Of a stretch of DNA of 11,135 nt, positions 7,149 to 11,135 are shown in pieces. The stretch's first letter is position 1. Each line of letters opens with the position of its first letter. This DNA is from Nitrospirota bacterium. Its GTDB lineage: Bacteria; Nitrospirota; Thermodesulfovibrionia; Thermodesulfovibrionales; Magnetobacteriaceae. The notes under the pieces were generated by a model. It had not been told where the DNA came from. It did not search any database and saw only the letters and a list, made by a program, of their open reading frames with translations. The stretch spans positions 1 to 11,135 of the forward strand of contig JADFXZ010000070.1 of assembly GCA_015233265.1 (NCBI GenBank). The letters are read 5' to 3'. The translations under genes were made by a program, and so were the position numbers.

Positions 7149-7490
7149 CTACTCCATTAAAGCCGCTTTGATTTGTTTTAACACATCTTCTAAAGATACA
7201 ACCATGCTTTCGATTACCTTGTGGTGAATATGCTTGTGGTGTGGAAAAGTTAAAAGCTCTTTATGATGAGGAGCGTTATCCCATCGGATGATAATATCGT
7301 TGTCCGAACTTTGCCAGTGAAAGGAATAGTTACGTTGAAGATCATCTACATATTCTGTTGCCAATAGCGCTGAGCCATCTTTAAGAATAATCCTTAGTTT
7401 ATAGTAAAAACCCTCGTTCCACTCCTTATAATCCAGATAGTCATAGGATTCAATAAAGTCAGCCGCATCAATGTACTTCAAAATCAGCAT
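7149..7490 (-). CDS. TumE-like (DUF6516-type) putative toxin
   Basis: The 113-residue protein carries RWDNAPHHKELLTFPHHKH (residues 69-87), preceded by an SFHWQ segment. I recognise this His-rich pattern as the hallmark of TumE/DUF6516-family toxins. The predicted role is a growth-inhibiting toxin neutralised by the upstream product; the family's molecular target is not something I can state. It overlaps the upstream gene by 23 bp in another frame and has no good SD (AT-rich GATATAAAAA before the ATG), so translation probably depends on reinitiation from the antitoxin frame. Across both TA genes, five 60-base lines that I counted average 36% GC; three lines in pcm/surE gave 52-70%. This fits horizontal acquisition. 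Confidence 0.72.
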   Translation of the reverse strand: MLILKYIDAADFIESYDYLDYKEWNEGFYYKLRIILKDGSALLATEYVDDLQRNYSFHWQSSDNDIIIRWDNAPHHKELLTFPHHKHIHHKVIESMVVSLEDVLKQIKAALME

Positions 7491-7731
7491 TTTTTATATC
7501 ATATATTTTCCGTGTATTTTCTTCAAATAGACGTTTGTACGCCTTCCATTCCATATAATCATCCCAGTGCTGATAGCTCTCTCCCTGATTTTTGATCGAG
7601 TACTCGAACGCTTCGAAATCCATATGGTATTTTCTCTCAAAAAAGCTCAGTTTATCTCTAACGATGTGCATCTCTGCCATAACCGCAAGAAGCAGACTAC
7701 CGGCAATATCACTCTTTTTTATTGTCAACAT
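7468..7731 (-). CDS. Putative antitoxin partner of the TumE-like toxin
   Basis: The 87-residue acidic, helical protein precedes and overlaps the toxin, the usual antitoxin-first order. The region FFERKYHMDFEAFEYSIKN ... HWDDYMEWKAYKRLFE (about 30-70) resembles short antitoxin-like proteins that I recall beside DUF6516 and related toxins, where a KYGxxFEEF segment is followed by WDDYxEWKA. No helix-turn-helix is evident, unlike canonical TumA, so autoregulation of the usual kind is not obvious. Translation has a strong AGGAGGG site about six bases before the ATG, in contrast to the toxin's weak one, which would favour antitoxin excess. The function is inferred from position and family resemblance. 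Confidence 0.6.
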   Translation of the reverse strand: MLTIKKSDIAGSLLLAVMAEMHIVRDKLSFFERKYHMDFEAFEYSIKNQGESYQHWDDYMEWKAYKRLFEENTRKIYDIKNADFEVH

Positions 7732-7996
7732 ATCAACCCTCCTCAGTTAACTTAAAATGTCTGAGCACTTATGTGAAAAAAATGCAAACATGCTCGCCCC
7801 CTGATAATATCCTATCAGAAGCAGCATCCTTTCGTCAAACGAGCTGCAACCGCAGTTATAGCGGTGAATATACCACATACCCCGATGACAGCTTAACATC
7901 CGACTAAAATATCTTGACACAAAATACAATATTATGATACTCTTACTATAGAGGTGTGTATGCACAAATCTATCAATTTTCATAAGGAGGCCCCCT
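7732..7996. other. Divergent intergenic region between TA locus and secreted-protein gene
   Basis: This 265-bp gap separates the minus-strand antitoxin from the plus-strand secreted-protein gene. It holds the plus-strand promoter listed separately and several small inverted repeats: CTGATA/TATCAG (7801-7818), GCAGC...GCTGC enclosing TCGT/ACGA (about 7821-7847), and CCGC/GCGG (about 7850-7866). These could be operator-like or simply RNA structure. I found no convincing -35/-10 pair for the TA operon. Confidence 0.35.
7914..7941 (+). promoter_or_regulatory. Promoter of the first secreted basic protein
   Basis: A perfect -35 TTGACA (7914-7919) is followed after 16 bases by GATACT (7936-7941), which matches 4 of 6 bases of the -10 consensus. 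The expected start is near 7948, giving a leader of about 50 bases that ends in an AAGGAGG ribosome site. The same layout recurs before the paralogue at 8622. Confidence 0.5.
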
Positions 7997-8338
7997 ATGT
8001 TGAGAGCATCAAGGTTCAGTGTCGTGATTTTGTTAACTATTTTTGTGTTGTCATTTAGTGGCATTTCAGTGGCTGAGACCCAGTGGCAGAAAACCCATCC
8101 ACGCCGGGCAGAAGTAAACAAGCGTCTCGCCAATCAAAACAAACGCATAAACAATAAAGTCAAAAATGGGAAGATGTCTCCCGATCAGGCTCAGAAACTC
8201 AAGGCGGAAGACCGAGCAATTCGTCAGGAAGAGCGTAACATGGCAAAACTCAACGGCGGCCACATAACAAAAGCACAGCAGAAGGCCCTTAATCAGCAGG
8301 AAAACGCAGTCAGCAACCAAATTAAGAACAGCCACTAG
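7997..8338 (+). CDS. Small secreted basic protein with coiled-coil-like C-terminus
   Basis: The 113-residue protein begins with a signal peptide of 26 residues (hydrophobic VVILLTIFVLSFSG, cleavage likely after SVA), so the mature part should be periplasmic or secreted. The mature region is hydrophilic and rich in Q, N, K and R. QKTHP (31-35) leads into a helical stretch, then KVKNGK (54-59), QEERNMAKLNGGHITKAQQ (77-95) and KALNQQEN. I recall similar unnamed proteins in other Gram-negative bacteria but cannot give a function; stress-related or envelope-associated roles are only guesses. The ribosome site AAGGAGG is perfect, six bases before the ATG. Its promoter, leader, signal peptide and several landmarks recur in the gene at 8622, so the two are probably paralogues. 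Confidence 0.85.
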   Translation: MLRASRFSVVILLTIFVLSFSGISVAETQWQKTHPRRAEVNKRLANQNKRINNKVKNGKMSPDQAQKLKAEDRAIRQEERNMAKLNGGHITKAQQKALNQQENAVSNQIKNSH

Positions 8339-8432
8339 GCACGGCGTTAAACAACTAAACACTGGCTGATTCCAAGTCGTTACACAGACGGAGTAGTTGA
8401 GACGCAGGTGATTAAGGCGATGTAGGCTATAT

Positions 8433-8480
8433 AATTAGCGGCGGTTATGGTGAGGTTTATAGCTGCCGCTAATTTAGTTT
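8433..8480 (+). terminator. Long hairpin followed by T-rich tract, likely terminator
   Basis: Perfect 10-base arms AATTAGCGGC (8433-8442) and GCCGCTAATT (8465-8474) continue inward through eight more RNA pairs, several of them G-U, to a six-base TGAGGT loop. The hairpin is followed by TTAGTTTT. It lies 95 bases after the stop of the first secreted-protein gene and before the promoter of the second. The U tract is interrupted, so termination may be partial. Confidence 0.55.
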
Positions 8481-8533
8481 TCAGCTCTGGATGCTCTCCT
8501 GCCGCAGCCCTTGCCTTGGGTCATTTATTCACC

Positions 8534-8561
8534 TTGACGCTTATGACAGAAAAATGATACC
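8534..8561 (+). promoter_or_regulatory. Promoter of the KH-repeat secreted protein
   Basis: TTGACG (8534-8539), a 16-base spacer, then GATACC (8556-8561). The spacing and the ATGATAC core equal those of the promoter at 7914. GATAC begins 66 bases before the ATG here, against 61 in the first gene, and both leaders end in AAGGAGG. Co-regulation of the two genes is likely. The rest of 8339-8621 holds only the hairpin above; I see no other gene in it. Confidence 0.45.
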
Positions 8562-8621
8562 ATGTGCGTGAGTGCGTCTGCAGGCGCTTGTTGTCAAACC
8601 CATCAATAAGGAGGACCACCT

Positions 8622-9191
8622 ATGTTTAGAGTAGCAAAACTGAGCGTCATTGTCTTTTTAGTAATGTTCATGTTGTCATTGAGCGGGGTCGCTCTGGCAA
8701 AGACTAAAACACAAAAAGACCATCCAGCTAAGGCAGACAAACATCTCAAACATGAAAAGAGCAGCACTCATGAAAAGACCGCTAAACGTGATAAGGCCGC
8801 AAAGCATGATAAAGCTGCTAAGCATGATAAGTCCGCTAAACATGATAAGTCCGCAAAGCATGGTAAGTCCGCAAAGCATGATAAGTCCGCAAAGCATGAT
8901 AAGTCCGCAAAGCATGATAAGTCCGCAAAGCATGGTAAGTCCGCAAAGCATGGTAAAGCTGCTAAGCATGGTAAGTCCGCAAAGCATGGTAAAGCTGCTA
9001 AGCATGGTAAAGTAAAAAATGGAAAAAAGACTACCGCTATGGCAAAGCACTCTAAGAAAACAGACCCTGATCTCAGCACTGAAGGCCGCCATGTGCTCAG
9101 ATACCCAGGCGTCCACGTAACTGAAGAAGAGCGTCGTGCACTTAATCGTCCGCCGGACCCAGCCGCTGAAGAACAAGAAAGCGCTCAATAG
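8622..9191 (+). CDS. Secreted Lys/His-rich protein with 12 tandem [SA]AKH[DG]K hexapeptides
   Basis: The 189-residue protein has a 26-residue signal peptide (cleavage likely after ALA), then QKDHP at 31-35. Degenerate KHEK/KRDK units precede twelve regular hexapeptides at residues 59-130. KVKNGK follows at 130-135, then a C-terminal tail with HVLRYPGVHVTEEERRALN and a Pro/Glu-rich end. The mature protein is strongly basic, with about 19 histidines. QKxHP, KVKNGK and the G-x-H-[IV]-T...ALN segment are shared with the upstream gene, and the last two are separated by the same number of residues in both, so the array looks like an insertion into a common scaffold. Possible roles are binding divalent metals or a polyanion (DNA, lipopolysaccharide, cell wall) in the periplasm. 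Neither is proven, and no known family is claimed. The AAGGAGG site lies seven bases before the ATG. Confidence 0.85.
   Translation: MFRVAKLSVIVFLVMFMLSLSGVALAKTKTQKDHPAKADKHLKHEKSSTHEKTAKRDKAAKHDKAAKHDKSAKHDKSAKHGKSAKHDKSAKHDKSAKHDKSAKHGKSAKHGKAAKHGKSAKHGKAAKHGKVKNGKKTTAMAKHSKKTDPDLSTEGRHVLRYPGVHVTEEERRALNRPPDPAAEEQESAQ
8796..9011 (+). repeat. In-frame 18-bp tandem repeat, 12 units
   Basis: Twelve uninterrupted 18-base units encode [SA]AKH[DG]K. Common unit types are TCCGCAAAGCATGATAAG, TCCGCAAAGCATGGTAAG and GCTGCTAAGCATGGTAAA. The last four units form a 36-bp duplication (8940-8975 and 8976-9011) differing at one base, a sign of recent expansion. Units are multiples of three, so copy-number change would alter protein length without frameshift. 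Confidence 0.95.
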
Positions 9192-9429
9192 GCTCACGCA
9201 GTTTGTCATTAAACTAACTCAAGAGTTAGCGATACAACTGGCTTTGGCCGCCGCTGACCTTATGTGGACGGAATACGGGGTGCCAGTAAAGGACATGGGA
9301 CTACCGGCAAGTCAAATCCCCGACGACGTACAGGCAAAGGCCGTGCTGCGCGCTGCAGCGCTCCATCTGAAAAATCACATCAGACGCCTGAATATATTTG
9401 ACATTTGTTACAAAACTACTGATAACCGA
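9192..9429. other. Convergent intergenic region with a weak open frame
   Basis: The region lies between the converging KH-repeat gene and the carrier-protein gene. A perfect CTAACTC-AA-GAGTTAG palindrome (9214-9229) and a 12-bp palindrome GCGCTGCAGCGC (9350-9361) are present, but neither has a T tract, so no convincing terminator was found. A plus-strand frame stays open from 9136 to 9477. Its central part (from an ATG at 9262) reads like helical protein (DVQAKAVLRAAALHLKNHIR), but it has no ribosome site, overlaps both neighbours and matches nothing that I recognise. It may be a gene remnant. Confidence 0.3.
9398..9426 (+). promoter_or_regulatory. Possible promoter antisense to the carrier-protein gene
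   Basis: A perfect TTGACA (9398-9403), a 17-base spacer and GATAAC (9421-9426, 4 of 6 matches) point rightwards into the 3' end of the ACP gene on the opposite strand. No plus-strand gene follows, so the product would be antisense RNA, or the match is chance. Confidence 0.2.
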
Positions 9430-9684
9430 TCAACGCGCGCCTGTGCCGTCCAGAAACAACTCGATTTCATTGATTGAATCAATCAGCTCTACATCGAAAT
9501 CAACATCGCCGAAATTGACGTTAAACGTCTGCTCAAGAAAGGAAATCAGTGTAATCATCGCCAGAGAGTCCAGACGAGCGCTGATAAACAGCGAATCATC
9601 GTCTTTTAGTTCCCCTGTATCGCCATGTTCTTGCAGATATGATTTAATAAACGTGCGCAGTTTGTTCTTCTTTTCAGTATCCAC
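9430..9684 (-). CDS. Acyl carrier protein (phosphopantetheine-binding)
   Basis: The 84-residue acidic, helical protein carries the phosphopantetheine attachment motif with Ser40 in RLDSLAMITLISFLEQTF, and the downstream pattern ending in SINEIELFL typical of carrier proteins. It would carry an acyl or aminoacyl group as a thioester in the cytoplasm. The start is the GTG at 9684, with an AGGAG site seven bases upstream. A longer frame to an ATG at 9729 would run into the preceding gene and adds unrelated residues. The GTG overlaps the TAG stop of the MBOAT-like gene by one base (TAGTG), so the two are translationally coupled. This is a specialised carrier rather than the housekeeping AcpP: no fab genes are near, and the motif is LDSL instead of the usual AcpP-like GADSLD. 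Confidence 0.87.
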   Translation of the reverse strand: MDTEKKNKLRTFIKSYLQEHGDTGELKDDDSLFISARLDSLAMITLISFLEQTFNVNFGDVDFDVELIDSINEIELFLDGTGAR

Positions 9685-11135
9685 TATTTCACTCCTATAA
9701 GGCTGGCCATAAATGACAGCCGCTGCCATAAAGTAAAAATCCGCGTCTCGTCACCGAAGACGTGTAAACATACGACAAATGTCCACACACAAAGGAATGA
9801 CCACAACTTTGCGTGGAAGGCGTTTGAGGGCTTTTCACCACTGTTCAAACGCACTTGAGAAATAGCTATTCCCGTAGCTAGTACGAAGGTGTAAAACACA
9901 TAACTCTGGTAGCTTACAATGGAACCCCACAGACCCTGTGTTGCAACAAACTTTATGTCCCTGAAAAAATGAAAGGCCGCGTTGCCGATGCCGGCTGCCA
10001 TAAAGGTAGCAAAAAACATTCTCAGCCGGGGATGGTTACGAAATGTCCTGAGAAAAGTCGGGACGAAGAAAAACTCAACCAGCAACTCCTTGAAGTAGTA
10101 ATAGTACCGGTTCCAGAATTCAGCCAGAGTTCTGGATTCAAGAGGGCGCCACATGTTTCTCGGCAGCCGGAATCCCGCCAGACGCGCAACTGCAACTGCC
10201 TTATGACCGCCAATGGCCAGCACCAGCGCATCAGAGGCCGTAGCCCAGATAATGCAAGCCCACCCAACTAAAATCGAATACTGCTGCCTTGCCACATGCA
10301 ACGCCTCCAAATCCGCTACCGCCGGAATTTTCAATTTGACCTCTATAGCCCACACAAGCAGATTTCTAATCCAAAGAAGAACTATTGTCCATACTATAAG
10401 TTTCAACCCCTTTATCTGTGTAACTGCAAGGTCAGCCGGAGTCTTAGCCAGTGATTTTCGAAGAAAGGCGGCACCCTTGCCATACGGCACTGAGCTTGAA
10501 CCCCAAAATGGGTGAAACGTCCCAAGCTGGAACAGATGTGGACTCCGGTCTCGTGAGCGCTGGTCTACTAACGAATAGGCCACAAACCACATATAGGCCG
10601 AAAGGATGGTTATAAACGCCCACAATAAAACCAGCGGCACCCCGTGCATGAGGGGTGACGCCGCTATGATGCTCAGCACGGCAATCGCGGCTATCAGTGT
10701 AATTACAGGACGGCGGGCCACATATAATGTCTTGTTGCGCCGTACCAGCTCAAGTGTTGCTAAAGAACATACAAAAAACAAGACCAATGCCGCATAGGCC
10801 GAGTACTTGCCCCATTGGGACGACAGATTATCCCGTTGAAGCACATAATCGATTGCCTCAGTTCCATACCAAAACGGGCCTTTGGCCAAAATACCAAGCG
10901 TTGCAACGAATATGATGACAGTCCGGTAGCGTGGCAATAATGCAAATGCCGCGGCGGCAAAAACAACCCCTGAGGGTTTCCATGTCTGTGAAGCCGCCGC
11001 ATAAGCCATGGTGAACAAAATAAGCAGTATCAGCTGTCCAGGAATTGTTTGTACAAAGCTGACAACACCCGCGTGGGTTTCAATAGCAAAATAATCGCGC
11101 CATGCCCGACGCTGCGGTGTGGCAGCAGCTCGAGC
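9684..11135 (-). CDS. MBOAT-like multi-pass membrane acyltransferase (partial at window edge)
   Basis: The frame remains open from its stop at 9684 to the right edge, giving at least 483 residues. Internal TTG (11018) and ATG (11009) codons exist, but the sequence upstream of them encodes DYFAIETHAGVV and a further hydrophobic helix, so the true start is probably outside the window. Many membrane segments are visible. The segment AEFWNRYYYYFKELLVEFFF, followed by VPTFLR, and then GIGNAAFHFFRD (candidate catalytic His) resemble the FWxRW...P and conserved-His regions of membrane-bound O-acyltransferases. The stop overlaps the carrier-protein start by one base. By analogy with DltB and DltC, the pair may pass an acyl group from the carrier protein across the membrane to a surface glycan or lipid. 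The substrate is unknown, and the family call rests on motif resemblance. Confidence 0.7.
   Translation of the reverse strand, partial: ARAAATPQRRAWRDYFAIETHAGVVSFVQTIPGQLILLILFTMAYAAASQTWKPSGVVFAAAAFALLPRYRTVIIFVATLGILAKGPFWYGTEAIDYVLQRDNLSSQWGKYSAYAALVLFFVCSLATLELVRRNKTLYVARRPVITLIAAIAVLSIIAASPLMHGVPLVLLWAFITILSAYMWFVAYSLVDQRSRDRSPHLFQLGTFHPFWGSSSVPYGKGAAFLRKSLAKTPADLAVTQIKGLKLIVWTIVLLWIRNLLVWAIEVKLKIPAVADLEALHVARQQYSILVGWACIIWATASDALVLAIGGHKAVAVARLAGFRLPRNMWRPLESRTLAEFWNRYYYYFKELLVEFFFVPTFLRTFRNHPRLRMFFATFMAAGIGNAAFHFFRDIKFVATQGLWGSIVSYQSYVFYTFVLATGIAISQVRLNSGEKPSNAFHAKLWSFLCVWTFVVCLHVFGDETRIFTLWQRLSFMASLIGVK

Noticed and set aside
7747..8133. Minus-strand 128-codon frame across the divergent region
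   Set aside because: It runs antisense to the signal peptide gene and its promoter, with Cys/Tyr-rich unlikely composition.
8796..9011. Regular short repeats considered as a CRISPR array
   Set aside because: Units are contiguous with no spacers and keep a coding frame; no cas genes are present.
8752..9015. Second plus-strand repeat frame (SPQSM units)
   Set aside because: Out-of-frame shadow of the same tandem repeat, without a ribosome site.
8676..9209. Long minus-strand open frame with repeated hydrophobic LIMLCG units resembling a membrane protein
   Set aside because: It is the antisense reading of the 18-bp array; the plus strand has a promoter, AAGGAGG site, signal peptide and a paralogue.
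9350..9361. Perfect palindrome GCGCTGCAGCGC as a regulatory site or terminator
   Set aside because: Short GC-rich palindromes of this size arise by chance; there is no T tract and no nearby promoter it would control.

Overview
The window looks like chromosomal DNA of a Gram-negative-type bacterium. Housekeeping genes (surE, pcm, xerD, a TrmN6-type tRNA methyltransferase) sit beside AmmeMemoRadiSam, MBOAT/carrier-protein and toxin-antitoxin genes, with moderate GC and an interspersed palindromic repeat. This mix would suit an environmental lineage such as Nitrospirota or a deltaproteobacterial relative. That placement is inference, because nothing here is taxonomically decisive. No rRNA, tRNA, CRISPR array or transposase was seen.

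Minus-strand block, read from right to left (7731 to 262): a two-gene TumE-like toxin-antitoxin unit; a TrmN6-type methyltransferase; a helix-hairpin-helix/RNase H-like exonuclease; XerD; a 261-bp gap with a REP-like inverted repeat; SurE; Pcm; the AmrS-type radical SAM enzyme; and a SagB-type double nitroreductase-domain protein. Genes are tightly packed (TA/trmN6 5 bp apart, exonuclease/xerD overlapping, surE/pcm touching). Several start codons are GTG or TTG. Two starts have no Shine-Dalgarno (SD) sequence but carry a TATAAT box placed as expected for leaderless mRNA.

Plus-strand block (7914 to 9191): two consecutive genes for small secreted basic proteins. They share promoter layout (TTGAC[AG]-N16-GATAC), an AAGGAGG ribosome site, a 26-residue signal peptide, and landmarks further along (QKxHP, KVKNGK, G-x-H-[IV]-T ... 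ALN). The second gene appears to be a paralogue of the first with a 12-unit [SA]AKH[DG]K hexapeptide array inserted between conserved landmarks. A strong hairpin separates the two genes. This pair is the most distinctive thing in the window.

Right-hand minus-strand block (11135 to 9430): an MBOAT-like multi-pass membrane protein, open through the window edge, whose TAG stop overlaps by one base the GTG start of an acyl carrier protein. The coupling recalls DltB/DltC-type surface acylation modules. The other members of such a module would lie outside the window.

Uncoded stretches are all under 300 bp. They hold the features listed below, or nothing that I could support.
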